DNA of 41,179 nucleotides from an uncultured Lachnospiraceae bacterium. Its GTDB lineage: Bacteria > Bacillota > Clostridia > Lachnospirales > Lachnospiraceae. Location of the stretch: NCBI GenBank assembly GCA_902799015.1, contig CADBZI010000027.1:1-41179 (forward strand), in the 5' to 3' direction. Below are positions 26,983 to 36,125 of the stretch, one piece after another (the first letter of the stretch is position 1; each line of letters starts with the position of its first letter). The position numbers and the translations under genes were made by a program. The notes under the pieces were generated by a model that worked only from the letters and a program-made list of their open reading frames with translations, did not search any database and was not told the DNA's origin.

Positions 26983-28938
26983 TTACGCCGTGATCTGATT
27001 CCCGGTGTAGAGCTGATAATACTTTCCCTTCTGGGCAATCAGATCATCATGTGTACCGCGCTCTATGATTCTGCCGTTTTCAAGCACCATAATACAGTCC
27101 GCATTGCGCACCGTCGAAAGTCTGTGCGCAATCACAAAAGTAGTACGCCCCTTCATCAGCGCATCCATTCCCTCCGACACGATGCGCTCGGTTCTTGTAT
27201 CGATCGAGCTGGTCGCCTCGTCCAGAATCAGCGCCGGAGGATCCGCGATGGCCGCCCGTGCGATCGAGAGCAGCTGCCTCTGGCCCTGGGAGAGGTTGCC
27301 GCCGTCTCCGGACAGCTTCGTCTGGTATCCGTCCTTGAGCTGGCGGATGAATCCGTCCGCCCCGGCCAGCTTTGCCGCTTCGATGACCTCCTCATCGGTC
27401 GCGTCCAGCTTCCCGTAACGGATGTTGTCCATCACCGTGCCGGTGAACAGATGCGTATCCTGCAGGACCATTCCAAGGGAGCGGCGCAGGTCACTCTTGC
27501 GGATCTTATTGACATTGATATCGTCGTAGCGGATCTTGCCGTCATCGATGTCGTAGAACCGGTTGATCAGATTCGTGATGGTCGTCTTGCCCGCGCCGGT
27601 GGATCCGACGAACGCGATCTTCTGTCCCGGTTCGGCGAACAGCGTGATATCGTGCAGCACCTCTTTCTCAGGTACATAGCCGAAATCAACATGATCCATT
27701 ACAATTTTACCCGTCAAGGCACGATAATCGGTTGTCCCGTCTGCCTGATGTGTATGTTTCCATGCCCATTGGCCGGTTTTTTGCGCGGACTCCGTGACCG
27801 TCCCGTCCGTGTCGATCTTTGCGTTGACCAGAGTGACATAGCCATTATCCGACTCACTCTTTTCATCCAGCAGCTTAAAGATCCTGTCTGCGCCCGCCAG
27901 CGCCATGACGATGGAATTCAGCTGGGTCGATATCTGGTTGATGGGCATCGCGAAGGAACGGTTCAGGGTCAGGTACGCTGCCAAGCCTCCCAGAGTGAAT
28001 CCTCCGAAGCCCTTCAGAGCGAGCGCGCCTCCCATGATCGCGCACAAGACATAGCTGACATTTCCGATCTGCGCATTCAGCGGACCCAGTGCATTCGAAT
28101 AGCGGATTGCCTTGTCTGCAGATTCATACAGATCCTCATTGAGCGCGTCAAAGGTATTCTGGTTGATCTCTTCGTGACTGAAGACCTTCACCACCTTCAG
28201 CCCCTTCATCATCTCCTCCACGAACCCGTTCACCTTGCCGAGATGCTGCTGCTGGGCGACAAAATACTTACCGGAGGCCCCGGCGGCCTTTGATGTGGCA
28301 AACATTGTCACGCCCACCATAAACAGTGACAGAAGCGTCAGAGGCCAGGACAGCATGATCATCGCTGACAGAGTCGAAACCACTGTGATGCAGGCATTGA
28401 ACACCTGTGTGATTGACTGGGACACCATCTGCCGGAGCGTATCGACATCATTGGTATAGACCGACATGATATCTCCATGCTGATGCATGTCAAAATAGGA
28501 AATCGGCAGACTCTCCATGTGCGTGAACAGATCGGTTCTGAGATCTCTCATCGTCCCCTGCGTCACGTAAACCATGATCAGATTCTGGATAAAGGACGCC
28601 AGCACGCCGACTGCATAGAAGATCGCGACGCGTCCGATTGCGGCGGCCAGCGGACCAAAATCAGGATCACTGCTCTTTAGAAGCGGCATGATATAGCTGT
28701 CGATCAGGGTCCGGGTGAACAAGGTACCGCGAAGATTCGCAAGAACCGACACGACGATACAGCACAGCACAACGATAAAATGCAGCTTATATCGTTTCAT
28801 CACATAGCCAAGGACCCGTCCAAACAGCTTCCACGGGTGCTCCAGCTTCGGACGCTGGCCCATGACACGTCCTCTTCCCGGTCCTCTTCCCGGTCCCCGC
28901 ATCGTGCCCGTGCTTTGATTGTTTTCTTTTTCGGCCAT
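26983..28938 (-). CDS. ABC exporter half-transporter, catalytically intact subunit
   Basis: A 651-residue type IV (multidrug exporter-like) half-transporter with six transmembrane helices (about 40-330) and one nucleotide-binding domain (about 405-651). The NBD shows Walker A GSTGAGKTT, signature L-S-Q-G-Q in place of L-S-G-G-Q, Walker B ALILDEATSS with the catalytic Glu, and the switch His in VIAHRLST. The N-terminus has short Gly-Pro-Arg repeats, and about 40 extra residues with Thr/Asp/Gly lie between the membrane part and the NBD. It starts seven bases after the other half-transporter, and the two should form a heterodimer. Substrate unknown (drug, peptide or lipid). Confidence 0.92.
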   Translation of the reverse strand: MAEKENNQSTGTMRGPGRGPGRGRVMGQRPKLEHPWKLFGRVLGYVMKRYKLHFIVVLCCIVVSVLANLRGTLFTRTLIDSYIMPLLKSSDPDFGPLAAAIGRVAIFYAVGVLASFIQNLIMVYVTQGTMRDLRTDLFTHMESLPISYFDMHQHGDIMSVYTNDVDTLRQMVSQSITQVFNACITVVSTLSAMIMLSWPLTLLSLFMVGVTMFATSKAAGASGKYFVAQQQHLGKVNGFVEEMMKGLKVVKVFSHEEINQNTFDALNEDLYESADKAIRYSNALGPLNAQIGNVSYVLCAIMGGALALKGFGGFTLGGLAAYLTLNRSFAMPINQISTQLNSIVMALAGADRIFKLLDEKSESDNGYVTLVNAKIDTDGTVTESAQKTGQWAWKHTHQADGTTDYRALTGKIVMDHVDFGYVPEKEVLHDITLFAEPGQKIAFVGSTGAGKTTITNLINRFYDIDDGKIRYDDINVNKIRKSDLRRSLGMVLQDTHLFTGTVMDNIRYGKLDATDEEVIEAAKLAGADGFIRQLKDGYQTKLSGDGGNLSQGQRQLLSIARAAIADPPALILDEATSSIDTRTERIVSEGMDALMKGRTTFVIAHRLSTVRNADCIMVLENGRIIERGTHDDLIAQKGKYYQLYTGNQITA

Positions 28939-28944
28939 CTGTCC

Positions 28945-30717
28945 TCACCTCCCCTGTTTGTCGAAGTCGCCCGACCCTTTGATCTGTGACTCATAGACAT
29001 CCCGATAGATCTCGTTCGACGCAAGCAGTTCCTCGTGAGTCCCCACTCCGTTGATGCGGCCTTCCTCCATGACAATGATCCGGTCCGCATGCTCGACGGA
29101 AGAAATCCTCTGCGCAATGATCAGTTTTGTCGTATCCGGAATCTTCTCCCGGAATGCCTCCCGGATCTTTGCGTCCGTCGCGGTGTCCACCGCGCTGGTG
29201 GAGTCATCCAGGATCAGTACCTTCGGATTCTTCAAAAGAGCCCGCGCAATACACAGCCTCTGGCGCTGTCCGCCGGAAACATTCGTTCCGCCCTGCTCGA
29301 TATGCGTCTGATACCCTTCGGGCAGATTCTGAATGAACTCATCCGCGCACGCGAGCCGGCAGGCTGCGATGCACTCCTGTTCGGTCGCGTCCGGATTGCC
29401 CCATCTGAGATTCTCCAGAACCGTTCCGGAGAACAGAACATTTTTCTGAAGAACGACAGCGACCTCCTTGCGCAGGGTATCCAGATCATAGGTTTTTACA
29501 TCCTTGCCGCCAACCTGGACGGAGCCCTTTGTAGCGTCGTACAGACGCGGAATCAGATTCACCAGGGAAGACTTGGAGGATCCCGTTCCGCCGATTATTC
29601 CGATGGTTTCGCCGGAAGCAATCTCCAGGTCAATATCATCCAGAACCGGTTTCTCAGCCGTATCATTATAGGAAAAGCTCACATGCTCGAAGCGGATTGA
29701 GCCATCCGGAACGACCATGTCCGGCTGAGACGGGTTCGTCAATGTGATCTCTTCGTCCAGCACCTCCGCGATTCTGGTAATGCTTGCCTCACTCATGGTA
29801 AACATGACAATCAGCACGGATACCATCATCAGATTCATGAGGATCGTCATGCAGTATGCAAGCAGACTCATCAGCCCGCCCGTCGTCAGATCTCCGGCTG
29901 TAATCATCTTCGCGCCAAACCAGCTCAACAGCAGGATGCAGGCATAGACGGACCCCATCATCACCGGCATGTTGGTGACGACCAGCTTCTCCGCCCGGAT
30001 GAACGAGCGGTACAGCGTACCGACGGCCTTTTTGAACTTGTCGTTCTCATACTCTTCCCGGACAAAAGACTTCACGACGCGGATTCCGGTGATATTCTCC
30101 TGCACGCTCTCATTCAGGTCATCATAGCGTGAAAAAACTTCCCGGAAATACTTCGCTGCCCTGCGCATCATGAAGCCAAGAAAGATCGCCAGTACCACAA
30201 CGGCGATCAGATAGATGCTGGTCAGGCGCGGACTGATGAAGAAGGCCATTACCATCGCGATCAGAAGGGAAGCCGGAGCACGGAATCCGATCCTGAGAAC
30301 CATCTGAAACGAATTCTGAATATTCGCCACATCCGTCGTCATCCTGGTGATCAGGCTGCTCACGCCGAAATGATCGATATTCGCGAAGGAAAATCTCTGA
30401 ATATGCTCAAACTCTGCCCGCCTCAGATTCTTCGCAAGACCTGTGGAAGCTCTTGCCCCGCAATATGCGCCTCCAAGGCCAAACAGAAGACCTGCCGCGG
30501 CTGCGATGAACATCAGTCCTCCCACCTGAAGGATATGATTCATATCGCCTTTGTTCACTCCGTCATCAATGATCGATGCCATCAGGAGCGGGATCACCAT
30601 CTCCATAATGACCTCGCCGATCATAAATGTCGGCGTCAGAATCGTCGGAAGCCTGTACTCCCGTATATTAGCAACAACGGTTGTATAATACTTGTTTCCT
30701 GCACCTTTCCTGCTCAC
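28945..30717 (-). CDS. ABC exporter half-transporter, degenerate-site subunit
   Basis: A roughly 590-residue partner with six transmembrane helices and one NBD. Walker A is GGTGSSKSS and the signature VSGGQ is consensus. The Walker B is followed by Asp instead of Glu (LILDDSTSAVD), and the switch His is Gln (IIAQRISS). This pattern defines the non-hydrolysing site of heterodimeric exporters such as TM287/288. The start is a GTG; I prefer 30717 because AGGAG is eight bases away, whereas the GTG two codons earlier is only two bases from it. It is the first gene of the presumed operon exporter-exporter-zinc ribbon-buk. Confidence 0.92.
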   Translation of the reverse strand: MSRKGAGNKYYTTVVANIREYRLPTILTPTFMIGEVIMEMVIPLLMASIIDDGVNKGDMNHILQVGGLMFIAAAAGLLFGLGGAYCGARASTGLAKNLRRAEFEHIQRFSFANIDHFGVSSLITRMTTDVANIQNSFQMVLRIGFRAPASLLIAMVMAFFISPRLTSIYLIAVVVLAIFLGFMMRRAAKYFREVFSRYDDLNESVQENITGIRVVKSFVREEYENDKFKKAVGTLYRSFIRAEKLVVTNMPVMMGSVYACILLLSWFGAKMITAGDLTTGGLMSLLAYCMTILMNLMMVSVLIVMFTMSEASITRIAEVLDEEITLTNPSQPDMVVPDGSIRFEHVSFSYNDTAEKPVLDDIDLEIASGETIGIIGGTGSSKSSLVNLIPRLYDATKGSVQVGGKDVKTYDLDTLRKEVAVVLQKNVLFSGTVLENLRWGNPDATEQECIAACRLACADEFIQNLPEGYQTHIEQGGTNVSGGQRQRLCIARALLKNPKVLILDDSTSAVDTATDAKIREAFREKIPDTTKLIIAQRISSVEHADRIIVMEEGRINGVGTHEELLASNEIYRDVYESQIKGSGDFDKQGR

Positions 30718-30865
30718 TTGCACTGCTCCTTCCTGCTGCAGTCCGGTAGGCCGTCACCCTGTTTGTCTCCGGCAGCAAACATGCCCGATCTTCAGGGCTT
30801 CTGACTATCACATCATGCATCTTACGCAACTTTATGGGAAAATACAAGAGCAACGGTGATGCATC

Positions 30866-30894
30866 TTTACAGCACCGGGCAAAATGAGTATAGT
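30866..30894 (+). promoter_or_regulatory. Promoter of the 30946 gene
   Basis: TTTACA (30866-30871), 17 bp, TATAGT (30889-30894) on the plus strand, followed by GAAGGAG before the ATG at 30946. The divergent exporter operon must start in the same 220-bp gap; only a weak candidate for its promoter is visible. Confidence 0.65.
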
Positions 30895-30945
30895 ATTCGA
30901 AACAACCTGATTTCAGTCCGAAGCATATATGAAGGAGCCGATTCT

Positions 30946-31407
30946 ATGAAATGGTCTGAAAAGTGCATGATGGAGATGACACAGCGCAATCTGTTCGAGG
31001 ATAGCGATCATCAGACACGTTTCCGGGATCTCCTTGACTGTTACTGCGATGCGCCGTTTTTCTCGAAGGGGTTGTGTAAATGCATGTATCTTTCCGCCTG
31101 GGATCAGATTCATTTTGCCCAGATGCTGGATATCCTGAATGAGATGGTCATCGAGCGCGACAGCGGACTGCGCATGATGAAAGACAATGGAATTGCTCTC
31201 GAACGGGAAGCGGAAGGCGAAGGAGATGCTGCGGCAGCCGCCATCATCGAAGCCTCTTTCGATTTCCTCAATGATATTCCTTATGACCCCTCCCGGCTGG
31301 ACATGCTCGAAAAGCAGGAGCCGGAGGCTGCGTATATCATTCAGCGTGCCCTGCTCGCCGGGCAATGCATCGACGCCCTCCCGCCGGTTCACACAGAGTC
31401 CGAATAA
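30946..31407 (+). CDS. Hypothetical acidic protein (153 aa)
   Basis: A soluble, acidic, helical protein of unknown function. It begins KWSEKCMMEMTQRNLFED, has a region with Cys residues (CYCDAPFFSKGLCKCMYLS at about 29-47) and an Ala-rich segment AAAAAIIEASFDFLNDI. The Cys spacing is not a clear zinc-ribbon. No signal peptide or membrane helix is seen. The start at 30946 was chosen from GAAGGAGCCGATTCT; the frame is open 30 codons earlier without a site. It is divergent from the ABC exporter and convergent with the diguanylate cyclase, only 11 bp apart. Confidence 0.75.
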   Translation: MKWSEKCMMEMTQRNLFEDSDHQTRFRDLLDCYCDAPFFSKGLCKCMYLSAWDQIHFAQMLDILNEMVIERDSGLRMMKDNGIALEREAEGEGDAAAAAIIEASFDFLNDIPYDPSRLDMLEKQEPEAAYIIQRALLAGQCIDALPPVHTESE

Positions 31408-31418
31408 GAGCATCTCTT

Positions 31419-32630
31419 TCAGACATCCATGGCTTTCAGATCGCCTTTGCGGTCATACATTCTCTGATCCGCTCTCTCAAAGATGCGGCGGTAACTGTTG
31501 TCGTAGCCCGGCCGGTAGATCGCCAGTCCGCTTGCAACAATCACATCGCCGTTCCGATGATTCTCATCAATCTGCGCATCGAATTCATCCAGAAGCTGCC
31601 TCCGGTTTTTGTAGTCCTCTCCTTCCAGAAAGACAACAAACTCGTCTCCACCGATCCGGCACACAGGGCTGTGTGTGAACTGCCTGCAGATCATCCGGCA
31701 GGCCTTCCGTATATATTGGTCCCCTGCATCGTGTCCTTTGGTATCATTGATCTCCTTCAGTCCATTCAGATCGAAAACTACGACTCCAAGCTCCTTCAAT
31801 TCCCCATTCACGATACGCAGATCCACCTGCTTTTGGGCTTCCTCATAAGCATGCGTGTTCTTTACCCCTGTGAGAGAATCTGTATAAGCCATATGCTTCG
31901 CGGAGCCCAGCTCCAGCTCCTGCAGCTCGATCCGGCGAATCATCCCCTCCAATTCCATCCTGCGGTCATATTCCATGTCGGTAATCACAAAGGTATGTAT
32001 GATGCAGTTTCCCAGCAAAGAACCGGCAGTATACAGCGGAAGCAGCGGATAGAGAACCTGCAGTACAACCATGACAGACATGACAATTCCAAAGGCACCG
32101 ATTGCCAGATGACGCACTCTTCCTTTTGCATTTCCCCTCTTGACACTCAGAAGAGCATAAATCGAAGAGCATAAAAACAGAAGAATCTGAATGGCCAGAA
32201 CAAAATATCTCACCGTCCCGGCATGATAAGTCCCATCAGCGTCAAACCAGTAGATCAGCGGAATGAACAGGTTCAGAATCAAAAAGACAGCCATTGACCC
32301 CAGCATCAGCCAGCCCGTTACGGATACCGCCTTCAAAAGCCGATTCTCTTCTTTCAGGTAGCCAATCACAAAACGTGTCCAGCAGAAAACAGAAAGGCTC
32401 ATAGCCGCAAAATAGAGCATTGTATCAAAAAACACTGCTTTCAGAAAATGCGCGCTGTACAGTACACCCCAGAGTGCATCAAATGTGTAAAAGGCCATCA
32501 GGCTTACAATCCATGTACGATATGTTTTCGCCACCGATGATTCATGCCTGTAATGCTTGTTTCTGATTACGTTGTAATTAATAATGATATGGACCAGTAT
32601 GGCCAGTAAAGTAGTTCCTGAGTACGACAT
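31419..32630 (-). CDS. Membrane diguanylate cyclase (GGDEF)
   Basis: A 403-residue protein with about six to seven transmembrane helices (about 5-220), a short linking helix, and a C-terminal GGDEF domain (about 245-403). It has the metal-binding Asp in VVFDLNGLKEIND and G-G-D-E-F at 327-331, so it can be expected to make cyclic di-GMP from two GTP. The inhibitory I-site R-x-x-D upstream of GGDEF is absent (the position reads F-T-H-S), so product inhibition through that site is unlikely. No EAL domain or known effector is in the window. A stand-alone transcription unit is likely. Confidence 0.92.
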   Translation of the reverse strand: MSYSGTTLLAILVHIIINYNVIRNKHYRHESSVAKTYRTWIVSLMAFYTFDALWGVLYSAHFLKAVFFDTMLYFAAMSLSVFCWTRFVIGYLKEENRLLKAVSVTGWLMLGSMAVFLILNLFIPLIYWFDADGTYHAGTVRYFVLAIQILLFLCSSIYALLSVKRGNAKGRVRHLAIGAFGIVMSVMVVLQVLYPLLPLYTAGSLLGNCIIHTFVITDMEYDRRMELEGMIRRIELQELELGSAKHMAYTDSLTGVKNTHAYEEAQKQVDLRIVNGELKELGVVVFDLNGLKEINDTKGHDAGDQYIRKACRMICRQFTHSPVCRIGGDEFVVFLEGEDYKNRRQLLDEFDAQIDENHRNGDVIVASGLAIYRPGYDNSYRRIFERADQRMYDRKGDLKAMDV

Positions 32631-32693
32631 CTTTCAGTTTCTCCTGACGCAATACGTACAGATCTTCTTTTCGACCGAAATAGCCGGAATTTC

Positions 32694-34058
32694 TTATAAG
32701 CTTCTCTTATAAGTGACATACCGAAGCAGACAGAACACGGCGCTGGCCATCCAGGTCAGGCCTGCGGTCCACCAGATTACCCACACACCAATATCCAAAA
32801 ACTGCAGCAGCAGAATCGGCAGCCCGATCCGGGAGATCACCTCAATGATGCCATTGATAAACGCAAAGAGCGCATCACCCATGCCATTCTGAATTCCCCT
32901 GGTGATATAGATCGTCCCGAGGGACAGATAGAACCAGCTCGTCAGCTTCAGACCTCTTCCGCCAAGCGCAATCACCTCAGGATCCTTGACAAATGCACTG
33001 ACCGCCTGCATGCCAAGCAGCTGCATCAACAGGAAAAGGCAGACAGACATCGCAGCCGCAAGTACCATGCTCTGATAGAAGCCCGTCCGGATCCGCTCCG
33101 GCTTCCTTGCTCCGTAATTCTGCCCCGCAAAGGTAGACAACGCCTGCCCGATCGATCCGAAGGGCATGTGAACCAGATTTTCAATCCGTGATGTTGCGGT
33201 AAATGCTGCCACCGCGGCAGATCCAAAGGAATTGACCACTGTCTGCAGGCCGGTCGTGGAGATCGCAATCATGGCCCATTGCAGAGACAATGGAAAGCCA
33301 ATCTGCATCGCGCGAAATGTAATATTCCTGTCGAAGGAAAAATGCTCCCGCTCCAGCCGGAAATAGGGATTCGTTCTGACCGCGAATAAAAGGCATCCCG
33401 CACCTGCAATCATCTGCGAAAGCATCGTTGCCAATGCGGCTCCGAACACGCCCATATTCAATGGTCCGACAAACAGAAGATCCAGCACAATGTTGATCAC
33501 GCAGGCCGTAACAAGAAAATACAGCGGTGTCCTGGAATCCCCCAGAGCGCGCAGCATGGAAGAGGCATAATTATACACGGCAATCAGCGGAACACCGATG
33601 CAGGCGATCCGCATATAGGTCACTGCATCCGGCAGAATGTCCGCCGGCGTATGAATCAGCCCCAGGACGGAAGCCGACGCAAAGAATGCAGCCAGTCCCA
33701 TGATGAGGGAGGATACCAACATCAGGTAGGCAGAATTGGTGATCGCCTTCTTCACACGGCGTTCGTCTCCCGCACCGAAAAACTGTGAGACAACAATCCC
33801 GCCGCCGCTTCCCATGCCGTTGCAGATCGAGAAGAACAGAAAGGTGACAGAGTTTGTGGCACCGATCGCCGCAAGGGCGCCGGCGCCGACCAGACGTCCC
33901 ACGATGATCGAGTCCGCCAGGTTATAGGCCTGTTGGAACAGGTTCCCGATCAGCATGGGAACCGCAAAACGAATCAGCAGCTTCCACGGCTGCCCTGTCG
34001 TCATATTGAGGATTCTCTGTCCGCCTGAGACAAACCTCTTCTGAAACAAACTATGCAT
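32694..34058 (-). CDS. MATE-family efflux transporter
   Basis: A 454-residue, twelve-helix multidrug/toxin extrusion antiporter. The start contains the conserved GQPWKLLIRFAVPMLIGNLFQQ and NLADSIIVGRLVG pattern, with the repeat half starting near 235. Ion coupling (sodium or proton) and substrate are not readable. Its ATG overlaps the stop of the HAD gene by eight bases, so the two are translationally coupled. Confidence 0.93.
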   Translation of the reverse strand: MHSLFQKRFVSGGQRILNMTTGQPWKLLIRFAVPMLIGNLFQQAYNLADSIIVGRLVGAGALAAIGATNSVTFLFFSICNGMGSGGGIVVSQFFGAGDERRVKKAITNSAYLMLVSSLIMGLAAFFASASVLGLIHTPADILPDAVTYMRIACIGVPLIAVYNYASSMLRALGDSRTPLYFLVTACVINIVLDLLFVGPLNMGVFGAALATMLSQMIAGAGCLLFAVRTNPYFRLEREHFSFDRNITFRAMQIGFPLSLQWAMIAISTTGLQTVVNSFGSAAVAAFTATSRIENLVHMPFGSIGQALSTFAGQNYGARKPERIRTGFYQSMVLAAAMSVCLFLLMQLLGMQAVSAFVKDPEVIALGGRGLKLTSWFYLSLGTIYITRGIQNGMGDALFAFINGIIEVISRIGLPILLLQFLDIGVWVIWWTAGLTWMASAVFCLLRYVTYKRSL

Positions 34059-35148
34059 ACTCTATTTTGGATACACCATCCCCATAGATCGTGCGCCAGT
34101 CATTCTTCATGGAGATTGCAGTCCATCCATACTGTCTGCACAAGGCAGCCATCTTTTCGGCTTTCTGAAGATTCCCTCTCTCCCGCTCCAGATCATCGCA
34201 CAACACCATATAAACACCTGTCCGGTAACGGTTTCCCGCGGTTACATAATTTGCCATGCTATAATCACCGGGGCTGTTGCCGAAGCACAGAACCGGCTGC
34301 AGACCAATCTCATGCGCAATCCCGGAAACCTTGTTCATCTGCAGATTCTTGATCAGAAGCTTTCCGCCCAGAACCAGCTGGTCGTTTCCCTCAAACGCAC
34401 ACTCCGCTCCGTCTGCTTCGCCCTGAGCGCGTGTGACGAGCACCTCGTCTGTGCCGATCACCTGCGACGGCGCCACATCCACTTCGTCCTCAACGATGCT
34501 TCTGACAACCATGCGGTCCGTTCCGCTGCAGATATAGATGAAGAATCCATTCTGCTTCAGATAATCAATCACCTGGATCATGGGTCTGAAAAATGCATCC
34601 CCGATGCGCATACCGCTGAATCCGAGCGCGGGCTGTTCCCTGTAGCGCCGCACATAATCCGCAAACTCATCTACCCGGAAGCCGGCAAAGGCGGATGAGA
34701 TCGCCTGCCCGTTCTCCAGATCAAGTCCCTCCGGCGCTGTCCCCGTTTCAATCGTCGTCTCGATCTTCTGCGCCACCGATTTTTCAAACTCACTTGCCTG
34801 GTCCCTGTACGTCTCATCGTCACGGACTCTGTGAAGCAGCAGGCGATACTCAAAATAGACCGGATCGGTCTCACAGAAAAGCGTTCCATCGAGATCAAAC
34901 ACCGCAATCCTGTTTCTGGGCGGAATAAAGTCCTCTCCGCCCTCCTTTGTGACCGCCTCGATATACGAGATCAGTTCTTTGGCCGCCGGCGCATCCTGCT
35001 TCCACAAAGAAAGCGGACCTGCGCCTTCCTGTTCCTTCTTTTCCTGCTCACGCACCATATCGTGGATAAACCGATAGCGCACCGCCGGCAGAATCTGGGA
35101 CGCGTTCATCCACATTCCTGAAGTATGATCCTTATGTCTGTTTCCCAT
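34051..35148 (-). CDS. HAD-superfamily phosphatase-like protein
   Basis: A 365-residue protein with HAD motif I D-L-D-G-T in AVFDLDGTLFCE (about 83-94), motif II Ser/Thr in YICSGTDRMVV, and motif III/IV in CFGNSPGDYSMANYV with the acidic pair. It is longer than a simple phosphatase because of a 78-residue N-terminal helical extension and a large cap between motifs I and II. This layout resembles phosphoserine phosphatase-like or choline/ethanolamine phosphatase-like HAD proteins; the substrate is unknown. No signal peptide is seen. The start follows GGAGGTTTGTACAG. It is cotranscribed with the MATE transporter downstream. Confidence 0.85.
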   Translation of the reverse strand: MGNRHKDHTSGMWMNASQILPAVRYRFIHDMVREQEKKEQEGAGPLSLWKQDAPAAKELISYIEAVTKEGGEDFIPPRNRIAVFDLDGTLFCETDPVYFEYRLLLHRVRDDETYRDQASEFEKSVAQKIETTIETGTAPEGLDLENGQAISSAFAGFRVDEFADYVRRYREQPALGFSGMRIGDAFFRPMIQVIDYLKQNGFFIYICSGTDRMVVRSIVEDEVDVAPSQVIGTDEVLVTRAQGEADGAECAFEGNDQLVLGGKLLIKNLQMNKVSGIAHEIGLQPVLCFGNSPGDYSMANYVTAGNRYRTGVYMVLCDDLERERGNLQKAEKMAALCRQYGWTAISMKNDWRTIYGDGVSKIEYA

Positions 35149-35563
35149 CTGTACAAACCTCCGGCAGACATCTTAACACAAAACAGCGGTTATCGGATAA
35201 TCATATTTTTTGTCTTTTTAAAATTCCGGAACTTATGATGTTGGGGGCGAAAAAACCTTTTGGCTTCAACTATGATGGATCGGCCTGTTACAAGCTGTTA
35301 CGAATCTGAAAGAGGGGATGGAGAGAAAAGAAAAACCTTGCAAATGTCATTCCAAACATCTACAAGGTAATCAGTAGCGGAGAGAAGATTCGAACCTCGA
35401 AGAAAGCCCGCAAAGGTGCATGGTTGTTGGATTTTTATCCGAAAAACCTTAGCCAGAATCTCCTCTCCGCCAAATGAAATCAAAGAGAAGGGAGGAAATC
35501 AATCCTCTGCTCCACAGCCCCGGGTAATGCCGGGGCTTAATCATGAGAATTCGAAGTCTGTTA
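35149..35563. other. Intergenic region with att-like sequences
   Basis: About 415 bp without a supported gene. It holds a palindrome TTATC-CG-GATAA upstream of the HAD gene, the direct repeat CTGTTAC near 35287 and 35298, the tRNA-like/att-like block at 35371-35470, and a GCCCCGG/CCGGGGC hairpin at about 35517-35536 after the PIN gene. A 61-codon minus frame here is a by-product of the att-like block. Confidence 0.5.
35371..35470 (-). other. tRNA-like/att-like block, left copy
   Basis: On the minus strand GCGGAGA (35464-35470) can pair perfectly with TCTCCGC (35377-35383), and a T-arm-like GGTTCGAATC stands just before the 3' arm, so the 95-nt segment mimics a long-variable-arm tRNA. D arm and anticodon arm are not recognisable and the T stem is one pair short. 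It also contains GCATGGTTGTTGGATTT at about 35418-35434, one change from the block beside tRNA-Gly. I read it as the remnant of an integration at a tRNA 3' end. Confidence 0.5.
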
Positions 35564-35932
35564 TCAAGGCATAAGTTTCTCGACTTGCATAGATTTTATT
35601 TTTAGAAAGCCAACATCAGCAGTAATTAGTGGAACTGAGCTTGAAACAGCTGTTGCTGCTATTATTGCATCTGGAAGCTTAGTTTTGTATGTACGTCGAA
35701 TCTCAATTGTAAGCTCTCTAATGCCTTCACTAATATTCAGAATCTCACAATTGTTAAGAAAATTGCGAATAATGGTCTCTTCTTTTTCATCAATCTCAGG
35801 AAAGGACAGTAATTCCATAACAGTAATCACAGATACTGCAAGTTTCTTTTCGAGAAATGGCTCCATGCAAGCATTTCCTGCCAGCAGATACACGACAGCG
35901 TTTGTATCGGCAATATAATCAAACCCACTCAT
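35564..35932 (-). CDS. PIN-domain toxin (VapC-type)
   Basis: A 122-residue PIN-domain ribonuclease-type toxin. The four conserved acidic positions are visible: Asp9 in YIADTNA, Glu40 in VITVMELLSF, Asp88 in KLPDAIIAAT and Asp106 in LITADVGF. Such toxins cleave RNA, often tRNA, when free of the antitoxin. The start at 35932 follows GGAGGTCTCGTG and overlaps the antitoxin stop by 14 bp, the usual coupling for such modules. Codon use is more AT-rich than in the neighbouring housekeeping genes, in keeping with acquisition by transfer. Confidence 0.9.
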   Translation of the reverse strand: MSGFDYIADTNAVVYLLAGNACMEPFLEKKLAVSVITVMELLSFPEIDEKEETIIRNFLNNCEILNISEGIRELTIEIRRTYKTKLPDAIIAATAVSSSVPLITADVGFLKIKSMQVEKLMP

Positions 35933-36125
35933 CACGAGACCTCCGCTGCAAGTCGAGTCCATCCGGGAGGCTCTTTGCGCTTCCAAAGAACTCATTCAAG
36001 TCGGAAAGTTTTTTTCTACTTTTATGCTCTTGACGAAATAGAATGAATTCCACATACTGGGATACTTCATCCAGACATTCTTCAGGCAGCATTTTGAGCT
36101 TTTCCTCTAACATTGAATATGACAT
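35919..36125 (-). CDS. Antitoxin of the PIN module (VapB/DUF2281-like)
   Basis: A 68-residue protein directly upstream of and overlapping the PIN toxin. It begins SYSMLEEKLKMLPEECLDEVSQYVEFI, the pattern of DUF2281-type antitoxins, with a basic and disordered C-terminal half (RQEHKSRKKLSDL and LPDGLDLQRRSRDEW) that would thread along the toxin. GGAGGATATC lies just before the ATG. It likely also represses its own promoter at 36260-36288. Confidence 0.85.
   Translation of the reverse strand: MSYSMLEEKLKMLPEECLDEVSQYVEFILFRQEHKSRKKLSDLNEFFGSAKSLPDGLDLQRRSRDEWV

Noticed and set aside
35298-35483. 61-codon minus frame near the left att-like block
   Set aside because: Its apparent similarity to a frame beside tRNA-Gly comes from the shared att-like DNA, not from protein coding.
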